Shown piece after piece: positions 32,703 through 41,137 of a stretch of DNA of 64,000 bases; within the stretch, counting starts at the first letter, position 1, and each line of letters begins with the position of its first letter. The DNA lies in contig SVBG01000004.1 in the NCBI GenBank assembly GCA_015059015.1, forward strand, positions 1 to 64,000, read 5' to 3'. The position numbers and the translations under genes are program-made. The stretch is from Erysipelotrichaceae bacterium. GTDB taxonomy: Bacteria; Bacillota_I; Bacilli_A; ML615J-28; CAG-313. Below the pieces are notes generated by a model. The model saw only the letters and a list, made by a program, of their open reading frames with translations. It ran no database searches and was not told where the DNA came from.

Positions 32703-33665
32703 CTATAGTTCGATAAAAAGACTTGTATATAGCAAATCTACATTAACGTGATAATTAAGTCTTTCTTCGTACTTATTTAATAATTCTAAATCATCTAAAA
32801 TAACTTGTTTATTTATTTGTTCATCTTTAATATTATCTAAAATACTCTTAAAATAAACAACACCTTCGCCACTAGCTTTTTTAAATAGTTCTTGATGTAT
32901 TAATATTAGTATATCAAAGAAGATTAAATGCCAACTCTTATCCTTTTCTTGATCTAATAATTGTTTATTTAAATAATATTCAACATATTGATCACGTTTT
33001 TTATAAGGAGCAGCAGCAATCTTTTTAGCTAAATTAATAAATAAAACAAGTTTGCCCTCTTCAATAAATTTTTTTGCTTCACCAAAATCAGCAGTTATAT
33101 GACTTATTACATATGCAGCATCAAGATCCACACCCATATTAGTAAGTTGTTCTACAATAAATGTTTTAGGAACTGGTTTAAAATGAATATATTGCGTACG
33201 TGATACAATCGTATCAAGTAAACGTTTATGATTATTAGTAAGAAGAATTGCATAATGATCTTTAGCTGGTTCTTCTAAAAATTTAAGTAACGCATTAGCA
33301 GCAGATGTATTCATTTTATCAGCATCTTTAATAATATAAATTTGTGGTCCTTTTTCTAAACTTGTCATTGAAAAGTCATGCATTAAATTTTCCACTTGTT
33401 CTTTTCTTATAACATCACCAATTGGTTCAATTAATACCACATTCATATGTGAATTATATTCAATTCTTTCGCATACATTACATTTTAAACAAGGGTATTC
33501 TTCTTCACATAAAAGCATCATCGCAAAGTATTTTGCAGCTTCTAGTGTTCCAGTACCAGAATCTCCTTCAAATAAATATGCATGAACTAGTTTTTGTTTA
33601 GATTTAGCGTTATGTAATAATTTTATAACTTCCGGTTGATTCTTTTTTAATTCTTCATATGTCAT
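32703..33665 (-). CDS. holB: DNA polymerase III delta' subunit
   Basis: A 320-aa clamp-loader subunit. The N-terminal AAA+ domain has a degenerate P-loop, FEGDSGTGTLE, and the zinc-module cysteines CNVC with CEEEYPCLKC. Sensor motifs include TSAANALLKFLEEP and VSRTQYIHFKP. Delta' helps open and place the beta clamp on DNA. Its ATG overlaps the tmk stop (ATGA), and ricT follows 9 nt later. Confidence 0.94.
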   Translation of the reverse strand: MTYEELKKNQPEVIKLLHNAKSKQKLVHAYLFEGDSGTGTLEAAKYFAMMLLCEEEYPCLKCNVCERIEYNSHMNVVLIEPIGDVIRKEQVENLMHDFSMTSLEKGPQIYIIKDADKMNTSAANALLKFLEEPAKDHYAILLTNNHKRLLDTIVSRTQYIHFKPVPKTFIVEQLTNMGVDLDAAYVISHITADFGEAKKFIEEGKLVLFINLAKKIAAAPYKKRDQYVEYYLNKQLLDQEKDKSWHLIFFDILILIHQELFKKASGEGVVYFKSILDNIKDEQINKQVILDDLELLNKYEERLNYHVNVDLLYTSLFIEL

Positions 33666-34297
33666 CTCATACGCTCCTTAATGAAAGGATATAAGATGTT
33701 TTTTACAGTTTCTAGAACTTCTTCTTTTGATTGTTCACCATTAACAACAACAACACGATCATTAAAGTGATCTGCAATAGATAAATAACCTTCATATACT
33801 TTATTGTGAAATGTTATTTGTTCAAGTTCTAAACGGTCCATATCTCTTTCGTCTTTTTTTATTCTAGACATACCTATTTCAGGACGTGTGCATACTAAAA
33901 TAGTTAAATCTGGAAACAATCCTTCTGTTGCAAATTGGTTCATTTGAAGAACATTATCAATTCCAAGTTCTCTTGCATATCCTTGATAAGCAAGTGATGA
34001 ATCTAAAAAACGATCACAAAGAATTATTTTACCTGCTTCAAGTGCTGGTATAATTGTTTTCGTAATATGTTCTCTACGACTAGCAGCATATAGTAATGCT
34101 TCAGTTTTTGGATCCATTCCTAAATTATCTTTATCAAGAATTAATTCTCTTATCTTTTCTGCAATATAGCTTCCACCAGGTTCACGTGTATAAACAACAT
34201 CAAAACCATTTTCTAATAATTCTTTTTTTACTGTTTGTAATGCGCTAGATTTTCCAGAGCCATCATTTCCTTCAAATGTAATAAATAAACCTCTCAT
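33662..34297 (-). CDS. tmk: thymidylate kinase
   Basis: A 211-aa P-loop dTMP kinase of DNA precursor synthesis. Walker A is FEGNDGSGKSSAL, the DRX motif is LCDRFLDSSLAYQG, and the N-terminal YTREPGG is a substrate-binding signature. It is first in the operon tmk-holB-ricT-trmN6-rsmI, behind a promoter at 34324-34352, and is divergent from the 71-aa gene. Confidence 0.96.
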   Translation of the reverse strand: MRGLFITFEGNDGSGKSSALQTVKKELLENGFDVVYTREPGGSYIAEKIRELILDKDNLGMDPKTEALLYAASRREHITKTIIPALEAGKIILCDRFLDSSLAYQGYARELGIDNVLQMNQFATEGLFPDLTILVCTRPEIGMSRIKKDERDMDRLELEQITFHNKVYEGYLSIADHFNDRVVVVNGEQSKEEVLETVKNILYPFIKERMR

Positions 34298-34323
34298 AAA
34301 TTGTTTCCTCTCTTACTATATAT

Positions 34324-34352
34324 ATTATATCAAAAAAATAATAAATTATAAA
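34324..34352 (-). promoter_or_regulatory. tmk operon promoter
   Basis: TATAAT (34329-34324), 17-nt spacer, weak -35 TTTATA (34352-34347). Confidence 0.5.
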
Positions 34353-34385
34353 GTGATATGTTAAATAATAGTTTTTATATTTTTT

Positions 34386-34414
34386 TTGCATAAACGTTTA
34401 TATTTTATTAATAC
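34386..34414 (+). promoter_or_regulatory. promoter with 12-bp palindrome for the 71-aa gene
   Basis: TTGCAT (34386-34391), 17-nt spacer, TAATAC (34409-34414). The spacer starts in the perfect palindrome ATAAACGTTTAT (34390-34401), whose central CG resembles LacI/GalR-family operators. Confidence 0.55.
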
Positions 34415-34433
34415 TATTTAATGAGGTGAAACA

Positions 34434-34649
34434 ATGAACGATAAAAAAACAAAAAAACTTAATGACCGAAAAAGAAGAATTCATCACGAATATGAACAAG
34501 GAAAAGATTACTTTATGGAAACAAGTATGGATAATGTAATAGATCCTAATAAATTATATAACAATTCTTTCTATCAATCATTTATAAATAACTTGTCAGA
34601 ACCATTCCTTGATGAATCTTTAAACGAAAAAAATAGTCCTAAACATTAG
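34434..34649 (+). CDS. 71-aa hypothetical protein
   Basis: A small, highly charged protein (MNDKKTKKLNDRKRRIHHEY...). It has a strongly basic N-terminal third and an acidic C-terminal half; no membrane segment or known domain. The gene is real in appearance: a promoter (34386-34414), GAGGTG 7 nt before the ATG, and a terminator that includes the stop codon. Its role is unknown. Confidence 0.7.
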   Translation: MNDKKTKKLNDRKRRIHHEYEQGKDYFMETSMDNVIDPNKLYNNSFYQSFINNLSEPFLDESLNEKNSPKH

Positions 34650-34659
34650 GGCTATTTTT
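34629..34659. terminator. bidirectional terminator between the 71-aa gene and truA
   Basis: Stem AAAAATAG-CCTAA / TTAGG-CTATTTTT (34629-34642 with 34646-34659, one G-U/T mismatch inside), loop ACA. It serves both convergent genes. Confidence 0.8.
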
Positions 34660-35416
34660 CTATCGGTTCTATACTACCATTAAATTTTTCATCATAATGA
34701 ACTTTCCACAAATAAAGACCTTGTGGAGCAGCAACAAACGGTGCTAAGCGACGCTCTTTACCATCTAATATTCTTTTGATATCTTCAGGTTTAAAACGAC
34801 CTTCGCCAACCTTTAACATTAATGCAACAATAATTCTTACCATATTATACATAAACCCATCACCAACAATAGCAAATTCTAAAATGCCTTTGTCTACCGT
34901 TAATGTAAATGATTCGATTGTTCTTACTGTATTTTTAGTAATCTTATTTTTAGAGAAACTTTTAAAATCATGAGTACCAACAATATATTCCATCGCAAGT
35001 CTAATATTATTTATATTTATACGATCATGAAAGAACAACATATAATTACTTTTTAAAGGATCAAATTCATTAATAGAAACTAAATATCTATATTCTTTTT
35101 TAATAGCACTTTTTCTTGAATGAAATTCATTTGGAACAAATCTTATTTCTTTTATATATATATGAGAAAAAATATGTTTATTTAAAACTTTTCTTAAATT
35201 TTCACATGGAATTAACTGTTCACTATCAAAATGAACAACTTGACCTTTTGCGTGAACAAATGCATCAGTACGTCCTGCACCATGAATGACAATTTTAGTT
35301 TTAAAAATTATTGCCAGTTTTTCTTCTAATACTTGTTGTACACTTATTTCATCAGGTTGACGTTGAAACCCATGGAAGAAACTTCCGTCATAACTTACTA
35401 TCATTTTATAACGCAT
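34652..35416 (-). CDS. truA: tRNA pseudouridine synthase A
   Basis: A 254-aa enzyme making pseudouridine at positions 38-40 of the tRNA anticodon arm. Motifs include the catalytic segment GAGRTDAFVHAKGQVVHF (Asp in RTD), YDGSFFHGFQRQ at the N-terminus and YRYLVSINE. It follows ecfT with a 1-nt overlap. The ecfA1-ecfA2-ecfT-truA order is usual in Bacilli, but rplM-rpsI, which usually come next, are absent here. Confidence 0.95.
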   Translation of the reverse strand: MRYKMIVSYDGSFFHGFQRQPDEISVQQVLEEKLAIIFKTKIVIHGAGRTDAFVHAKGQVVHFDSEQLIPCENLRKVLNKHIFSHIYIKEIRFVPNEFHSRKSAIKKEYRYLVSINEFDPLKSNYMLFFHDRININNIRLAMEYIVGTHDFKSFSKNKITKNTVRTIESFTLTVDKGILEFAIVGDGFMYNMVRIIVALMLKVGEGRFKPEDIKRILDGKERRLAPFVAAPQGLYLWKVHYDEKFNGSIEPIEK

Positions 35417-36411
35417 TATATCACCTTTATTGTAATTATTGTTACAAAAATAATTAATGTAATTATAAAACTAAATAAATCACTTAAACCAAATTTCATC
35501 ACATTAAGTTTTGTTCGAGGCGCACCAGGAATATAACCGCGTGCTTCCATTGCATCAGCTAAATCTGCAGCTCGTTTAAACGATATTACTAACATCGGAA
35601 TAAGTAGAGATATTATTTGACTAATTTGTTCTTTAAGTGTTCCTTCTTTAAAATCCACCCCACGGCTTGATTGTGCTTTTAAAATCTTCTGTGTTTCATT
35701 AAATAATGTTGGTATAAATCTTAAGGCTAAACTTATAATCATCGCAAAAATACTTACATTAATTTTTAAATAAGTAAGAGGGTGTAAATACCATTCAATT
35801 GCACTAGTCAAATCAGTAGGTTTAGTTGTAAGTGTAAGAACGGTTGATAACATTATAACTAGGAATATTCTAGTGAAGAAAAAAGATCCATTATATAAAC
35901 CATCTTCATATAAATTCAACTTAAACGAACCAAAACTAAATCCTAAATCATAAGTTAGTATATATATAGATAAACAAGTTAATCCTAAAAAAACAATTAG
36001 TTTAAGTGGAATAAATTTCCTTAATAATATAAATAATACAATCCATGTAATAATTATTAAAATACCCACAATGCTTAAATTAAGGTTTAAATCAAGTAAT
36101 AACTTATTATCACCTTGTGGTGTTAAAAGTTGAATAATAAAAGTAAAAATAAATAAAAAAGCAAGTTGCTTTAAGCTATTTAAATATTTTATGATAGATA
36201 TTTTTGTAAAAAGTACGATTATTAAAATAATAACAGCAAATCCACCAAGCATTATAAACGAAGCAATTATACCGAAACTATTATCAAGAGGTTTTGGAAT
36301 TAAAAATACCGCAATCATTAATAACATTAATGACATTAGTTTTGTTCTAGGATCTAACTTATGAATAATACTTTTACCATCTACATATTGACCAAGAGCT
36401 ATATTATTCAT
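35416..36411 (-). CDS. ecfT: ECF transporter transmembrane subunit EcfT
   Basis: A 331-aa integral membrane subunit of energy-coupling-factor vitamin transporters, shared by several substrate-binding S components. It has hydrophobic helices at about 25-45, 50-75 and 100-150 and in the middle third. Coupling-helix signatures are SSRGVDF and RAADLADAMEARGY (Ala-Arg-Gly type). The ATG at 36411 is preferred to the GTG three codons upstream because AGGAGG is 8 nt before it; it overlaps ecfA2 by 8 nt. Confidence 0.93.
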   Translation of the reverse strand: MNNIALGQYVDGKSIIHKLDPRTKLMSLMLLMIAVFLIPKPLDNSFGIIASFIMLGGFAVIILIIVLFTKISIIKYLNSLKQLAFLFIFTFIIQLLTPQGDNKLLLDLNLNLSIVGILIIITWIVLFILLRKFIPLKLIVFLGLTCLSIYILTYDLGFSFGSFKLNLYEDGLYNGSFFFTRIFLVIMLSTVLTLTTKPTDLTSAIEWYLHPLTYLKINVSIFAMIISLALRFIPTLFNETQKILKAQSSRGVDFKEGTLKEQISQIISLLIPMLVISFKRAADLADAMEARGYIPGAPRTKLNVMKFGLSDLFSFIITLIIFVTIITIKVI

Positions 36412-37351
36412 ATATGTCACCTCCTAGTATCACAGTTTCAAGTTCTTCTTTTGATAAAGGAAGATGAGTATAATTAATAAGACAACGCTCTTTTAATTTA
36501 ACTGCTAAGCTACTTGAAGTTGGTAAATCTAAATTAAATTTATGTAATCTATCAATATCTTCAAATAAATCTCGTTTATTTCCATCAAATACAACATTAC
36601 CATGATCCATTACTATCACACGTTTAGCATATTTTCCTACAACATTCATATCATGTGTAATCATTATAATTGTTTTAGATGTTTCTTTTTGAATACTAAC
36701 AAGTAAATTCATTAACTCATCTTTACCTTTTGGATCAAGGCCAACAGTTGGTTCATCAAGAACAATAATATCAGGATTAAGAGCAAGTATACCTGCTATT
36801 GCAACTCTTCTCATTTGACCACCTGATAAACTAAATGGACTCTTTTCTAAAACATCTTTTGGAAGACCAACAATATTACATGCATGTTTTGCGGAACGTC
36901 TTGCTTCATCATCAGATAATCCAAAATTTTTAGGACCAAACATTACATCTTTTAAAACAGTAGATTCAAATAATTGATATTCAGGAAATTGAAATACAAG
37001 ACCAATATGTTTTCTTAACCCTTTTAAATTACTAGAATATATTACCTTATTTACTCTTACAAATAACTTATTATTATTAACCAAATTATATTTTAATCTA
37101 TTTTTCTTTGTATTTAACTTATATGGATGTTTTACTACTTTTACTACATTTTTGTCAAATACAGTAATTTGACCAGATGTAGGAAGAAGAAGTGCATTCA
37201 TATTTTGAACAAGAGTACTTTTACCACTACCAGTATGTCCTAAAATACAAATAAATTCATCTTTAGCAGATATATCTAAAGATACTTCTTTTAATGTTAG
37301 AGGTGCATTATATGAGTATTTATAACTTACTCGTTGAAAGTTAATTCCCAT
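36404..37351 (-). CDS. ecfA2: ECF transporter ATPase EcfA2
   Basis: A 315-aa ABC ATPase. Walker A GHTGSGKSTL, signature SLSGGQMRRVAIAG, Walker B PDIIVLDEPTVGLD and switch His ITHDMNV. Between Walker A and the Q-loop (VFQFPEYQLF) there is a basic insert of about 45 residues (about 68-115, many Lys and Asn), also found in mollicute-type EcfA2. It pairs with EcfA1 to drive the ECF module. Confidence 0.94.
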   Translation of the reverse strand: MGINFQRVSYKYSYNAPLTLKEVSLDISAKDEFICILGHTGSGKSTLVQNMNALLLPTSGQITVFDKNVVKVVKHPYKLNTKKNRLKYNLVNNNKLFVRVNKVIYSSNLKGLRKHIGLVFQFPEYQLFESTVLKDVMFGPKNFGLSDDEARRSAKHACNIVGLPKDVLEKSPFSLSGGQMRRVAIAGILALNPDIIVLDEPTVGLDPKGKDELMNLLVSIQKETSKTIIMITHDMNVVGKYAKRVIVMDHGNVVFDGNKRDLFEDIDRLHKFNLDLPTSSSLAVKLKERCLINYTHLPLSKEELETVILGGDIYE

Positions 37352-38136
37352 AGTGCTTCCTCTATTTCTTTTTTATTTTTATATTCTTTGTTTTTTAAAT
37401 TATGAATAATTGATACACTTTCCATAGTTTTTAATCCGCTTACCTCTAACACTTCAATCTTCTTAAAAACTTCTTTAGGTGTTCCATCTGCCACAACTTC
37501 ACCATTATTTAAAACAACAATTCTATCTGCATAACTTGCTTCTTCTAAATTATGTGTAATAACTATAATAGTTTTATTATTTTCATTTTTAATTTTCTTT
37601 ATCATTTCATTAACTTCTTTAGTTCCCTTTGGATCTAACATTGAAGTAGATTCATCAAATATCATTAGTTCAGATTCCATAGCAAGTGCTCCAGCTATTG
37701 CAACACGTTGCTTTTGACCACCAGATAATTCTTCTGGAGCATGATCAATAAAATCTTCCATGCTTACTAAACATAAATATTTATGAATTCTATTTAATAT
37801 TTCTTCGCGTGGTAATTGTTTGTTTTCTAAACCAAACGCAATATCATCTTTTACAGTTACTCCGACAAATTGATTATCAGGATTTTGAAATATAATACTC
37901 ATATGATTACGACATTCCTCAATGGTTTCCATATTAAGTAATTTATCGTTTATATATATTTCTCCCTTTTCAACTTCTAAAAGCCCCATCATGATTTTTG
38001 CGATAGTACTTTTACCACTTCCATTATGTCCTAGTATTGCTACCATTTCACCATCATTAATTGTTAAATTAAAATTCTTTAATACAACACTTTCTTCATC
38101 ATAAGCAAAACTTACATTATTAAATCTAACTTTCAT
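37327..38136 (-). CDS. ecfA1: ECF transporter ATPase EcfA1
   Basis: A 269-aa ABC ATPase. Walker A GHNGSGKSTIAK, Q-loop FQNPDNQFVG, signature ELSGGQKQRVAIAG, Walker B LMIFDESTSMLD and switch His ITHNLEE. It is first of ecfA1-ecfA2-ecfT-truA, with its own promoter at 38174-38202. In many Bacilli it directly follows rplQ; here an 11-kb accessory block intervenes. Confidence 0.95.
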   Translation of the reverse strand: MKVRFNNVSFAYDEESVVLKNFNLTINDGEMVAILGHNGSGKSTIAKIMMGLLEVEKGEIYINDKLLNMETIEECRNHMSIIFQNPDNQFVGVTVKDDIAFGLENKQLPREEILNRIHKYLCLVSMEDFIDHAPEELSGGQKQRVAIAGALAMESELMIFDESTSMLDPKGTKEVNEMIKKIKNENNKTIIVITHNLEEASYADRIVVLNNGEVVADGTPKEVFKKIEVLEVSGLKTMESVSIIHNLKNKEYKNKKEIEEALWELTFNE

Positions 38137-38173
38137 GTGGAACTCCTTTCTTAATATTTATTCATTATTATAT

Positions 38174-38202
38174 AGTATACCATATTTTCTATAATTATTC
38201 AA
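38174..38202 (-). promoter_or_regulatory. ecf operon promoter
   Basis: TTGAAT (38202-38197), 17-nt spacer, TATACT (38179-38174). Confidence 0.75.
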
Positions 38203-38213
38203 TTGCAATGAAA

Positions 38214-38248
38214 GGAAAAAAAGGTATTATCCCAAATTAGATAACACC
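38214..38248 (-). terminator. terminator after the HEPN remnant
   Basis: Stem GGTGTTATC/GATAATACC as read on the minus strand (38248-38240 with 38231-38223, one G-U pair), followed by TTTTTTT. Confidence 0.8.
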
Positions 38249-38279
38249 AAATAAAGTTTCTGCATTTATAAACTATATT

Positions 38280-38558
38280 CTATTCATTTGATTTAGAAAC
38301 TGCATAATGATGTATAGTTTCTACAAAATGTTTTATCGCATTTATATTATACCTAACATATTCTTTTGTAATATCATTTTTAGTAGCATTAAAATGATTC
38401 CTATCCGATTGATGAGCAATTTCATTTCTTCTTGTAAATAACTCTTTTATTATTTTTTTTCCATCTACTAAATTTCCATCATTGTTGTAATATTTCTTAA
38501 ATGATAAAGTTTCAACATTTTCAAACTCTATCCCTAGCAAACTTAACTGATCTTTCAT
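38280..38558 (-). CDS. HEPN-domain protein fragment
   Basis: A 92-aa reading frame with the HEPN ribonuclease-type motif R-N-E-I-A-H (R-x4-H class) in LFTRRNEIAHQSDR, and helical predicted structure around it. The frame stays open for 19 more codons upstream (reading ...IIIKREVYISFDS) without a start codon or ribosome-binding site, so this is likely the C-terminal half of a larger, 5'-truncated HEPN protein. HEPN proteins act as RNases in toxin-antitoxin and anti-phage systems; no partner gene lies next to it. Confidence 0.6.
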   Translation of the reverse strand: MKDQLSLLGIEFENVETLSFKKYYNNDGNLVDGKKIIKELFTRRNEIAHQSDRNHFNATKNDITKEYVRYNINAIKHFVETIHHYAVSKSNE

Positions 38559-38632
38559 TGAATCAAATGAAATATATACTTCCCTTTTTATAATGATCGC
38601 ATCTACAAAATTTAGCTATTATATATATACAA

Positions 38633-38677
38633 ATTTGCTCAAGTAAATATGAAAAAATTATACTTTCTTGAGCAAAT
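38633..38677 (-). terminator. terminator-like hairpin after the 380-aa acidic protein gene
   Basis: A perfect 11-bp stem (ATTTGCTCAAG / CTTGAGCAAAT, 38633-38643 with 38667-38677) with a 23-nt loop. The T-tract after it is short. Confidence 0.55.
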
Positions 38678-38685
38678 CTACACAT

Positions 38686-39828
38686 TTAATTATTTTTTGT
38701 AAAAAGCGTATATAAAAATTCAATTTGTTCTTCTAACTTATTTACCACTAATTCAAAGCGTTCACATAGTTGATCTACTAAATCTTCTCCATATAAAACA
38801 AATTGGTCAAAGTCATCCATATCATTATTTAATATACTTTCATATAATGCAAGATAATAATCTCCAAGATTTTCATCATTTTCATTTATATCACCAAAAT
38901 ATTCAATTATATCTTTTACTATACTTGCATAATATATTAATTCTTTATATTTAACAACATATTCTATTCCATATAGATCAAACACTTTATCTAATTCAAT
39001 TAACCATACATTATATAAGTGTATTAATTCTATTAAATATGAATTTATTATATCTTTACTATTTTCACCAAATAATTTTTCATTAGAAACTCTTGAATAC
39101 TGCAATTTTAAAATAACATTTTCAAGTTTTAATATTTTATTATATAATAAAATATCATTCTTTTTAATAACTATAGATAATTCTTCAAAACTTCCCATAT
39201 TATTTAAGAATGTACTAACCATTTCTTGAACATAATTTTCTTGTTCTTGTTCAAAATCTTGATAATAATTATTAGTCCCAAACACAGCATGATATAATTG
39301 TTGAAATAAGAATGAGCTTGACAGAAACTCTTTATATTCTGAATTAATATCACATTCTTTATCTGCTAGATCACACTTTAAAGATTCAGTTACTTCTTCC
39401 TTATTATATATAATATTTTTAAGAGTTTCCAATTCTAATTCATATTGGACGCACTCTATATTATTTATTTTTAAGAAATTAATAAAGTCTTCTAATAATA
39501 TAATATATTCTATTACATATATATAACTATTAAATAATTCATAATTTGATTCTAAAACTTCATAATAAATATTATTAATAAAAGTAATTATTTGTTCTAT
39601 ACGATTAAACACTTTACTAACACAATCTATATTTTCAAAGAAATCATAATAATTTTTATCAATATCAATATTTTCATATTCTTCATAATAATATTGAAAT
39701 ACATCACCAACGTTATATAGTAAACTATTAAAATCTTCACAATGTTTATCAATATTTTCTATTAAATCTTTTACTGTTTGGTAATAGCTTAAAAATGCAA
39801 TATACTTTCTTTCTACTTCTTTTTTCAT
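38686..39828 (-). CDS. acidic helical protein of unknown function (second of pair)
   Basis: A 380-aa protein, acidic and almost entirely helix-forming, rich in Tyr, Ile, Leu, Glu, Asp and Asn. No signal peptide, no membrane segment and no known motif. The start at ATG 39828 is supported by AAAAGGGG 6 nt upstream; an in-frame ATG seven codons earlier lacks a site. It follows the 391-aa acidic protein gene at a distance of 28 nt, and composition suggests that the two products act together. Function unknown. Confidence 0.65.
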   Translation of the reverse strand: MKKEVERKYIAFLSYYQTVKDLIENIDKHCEDFNSLLYNVGDVFQYYYEEYENIDIDKNYYDFFENIDCVSKVFNRIEQIITFINNIYYEVLESNYELFNSYIYVIEYIILLEDFINFLKINNIECVQYELELETLKNIIYNKEEVTESLKCDLADKECDINSEYKEFLSSSFLFQQLYHAVFGTNNYYQDFEQEQENYVQEMVSTFLNNMGSFEELSIVIKKNDILLYNKILKLENVILKLQYSRVSNEKLFGENSKDIINSYLIELIHLYNVWLIELDKVFDLYGIEYVVKYKELIYYASIVKDIIEYFGDINENDENLGDYYLALYESILNNDMDDFDQFVLYGEDLVDQLCERFELVVNKLEEQIEFLYTLFTKNN

Positions 39829-39856
39829 AGAATCCCCTTTTATATACAATTAATCA

Positions 39857-41032
39857 TTAAATATAATACTCATTACATGCATGTGATAATTTTTCAGATA
39901 TACAATTCAAAAATTCGTCTACTGATTCAAATTCTAATTCTAAATAATTAAAGAATTCAAACGTTACATTATACAATATATTTTCAATTTCATCTAATGA
40001 AATTTCATTTTTACTAATTTGTTGTAACATAATGTAATTCGAATTATTTAATTGCTCTAACATATCATTCTCAGATATAAAAGCATTAGAATAATATAAT
40101 ACACTTGCTAATTGAATATATTTTGTTAGTTTATTCATTTTATCAAAATCATTATCATTAATTTTTAAAAATTTATAATCGTCTTTTAATAATCTTAATG
40201 CTTCTAAATAAAATATCATTAATAAACTACTATATGATCGAAAGTCAAATCCTAATTTTTCACATAACATATTATAATCTAAATCTTCTATTTCTGTTAA
40301 ATATAAACACTTATCAATTAATTGTTTATATTTTAATATTTCTTTATATAAGATATTACTTTTTTTCATAGATAACAGTTTTTTATTCACTTCATTTACA
40401 GCATGACCTATTATTGTACTAATTTGAAGGTTAATATCACCTAACTCAATTTCATCATCACATTCTTCTTCTAAATCATCTTCTTTTTCAATATACATAC
40501 AGTAAACCGCAAAAATAACCATAGATAACATTTTCGTTTCATCTAAGCCTCTACTTACAGTTTCTAATACTAAACTTATATCTTCCTCTTCGTCATCTTT
40601 AAAATACTCACCTTTATCAAGTAAACATTCTAAAAATTTAATTTTATCATTAATTGTATCTATAAATTCATTATCTTCTAATTCACTATAAAAAGTCTCC
40701 AATAATTCTTCGAAACAACATTTATAATAAAGAACTGGTATTAACTCTTCAAAATCATCTTCATCATAAATTTCATCTAATTCAGCCAATATCTCAATTC
40801 TTTTAATAAAGAATTCAGCGCAAGACTCTAAGTTATCATCATCAATTAAATATTCATATACATCTTCTGGAAAATCTTCATCATCTAGATGCATAAAGAA
40901 TCCATCTAATAATATATGACTACCCCCTATAATAGTTAAAGCATTACTACTATTTTCTTGTAATCTAACAATAAAATCACGGTATTTATCATAATATTTA
41001 TAAAATTTTCTTTTTAAACTTTCAAAACTCAT
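39857..41032 (-). CDS. acidic helical protein of unknown function (first of pair)
   Basis: A 391-aa, strongly acidic protein with clusters such as DDEEEDISL and EEECDDEIELGD. It is predicted to be soluble and helical. No recognised domain, signal peptide or catalytic motif. Promoter at 41063-41091 and AGGAG before the ATG. It forms a two-gene operon with the acidic protein gene downstream. The two products are similar in size and composition but I could not align them convincingly. Confidence 0.65.
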   Translation of the reverse strand: MSFESLKRKFYKYYDKYRDFIVRLQENSSNALTIIGGSHILLDGFFMHLDDEDFPEDVYEYLIDDDNLESCAEFFIKRIEILAELDEIYDEDDFEELIPVLYYKCCFEELLETFYSELEDNEFIDTINDKIKFLECLLDKGEYFKDDEEEDISLVLETVSRGLDETKMLSMVIFAVYCMYIEKEDDLEEECDDEIELGDINLQISTIIGHAVNEVNKKLLSMKKSNILYKEILKYKQLIDKCLYLTEIEDLDYNMLCEKLGFDFRSYSSLLMIFYLEALRLLKDDYKFLKINDNDFDKMNKLTKYIQLASVLYYSNAFISENDMLEQLNNSNYIMLQQISKNEISLDEIENILYNVTFEFFNYLELEFESVDEFLNCISEKLSHACNEYYI

Positions 41033-41062
41033 ATTAATTCTCCTATTACTTCATATATATAT

Positions 41063-41091
41063 ATTATACTAAATAATATAATAAAAATTAA
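41063..41091 (-). promoter_or_regulatory. promoter of the acidic protein pair
   Basis: TATAAT (41068-41063), 17-nt spacer and a weak -35 TTAATT (41091-41086). Confidence 0.5.
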
Positions 41092-41099
41092 GATAAATA

Positions 41100-41131
41100 A
41101 GAAAAAGGTTTTTAGAATAATCTAAAAACCT
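41100..41131 (-). terminator. terminator of the GH18 gene
   Basis: A perfect 11-bp stem (AGGTTTTTAGA / TCTAAAAACCT, 41106-41116 with 41121-41131) followed by TTTTCTTATTT on the minus strand. Confidence 0.85.
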
Positions 41132-41137
41132 AATTTT

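Noticed and set aside
35333-35536. Plus-strand ORFs inside truA/ecfT and many ribosomal genes
   Set aside because: They are antisense shadows of well-recognised genes and lack ribosome-binding sites.
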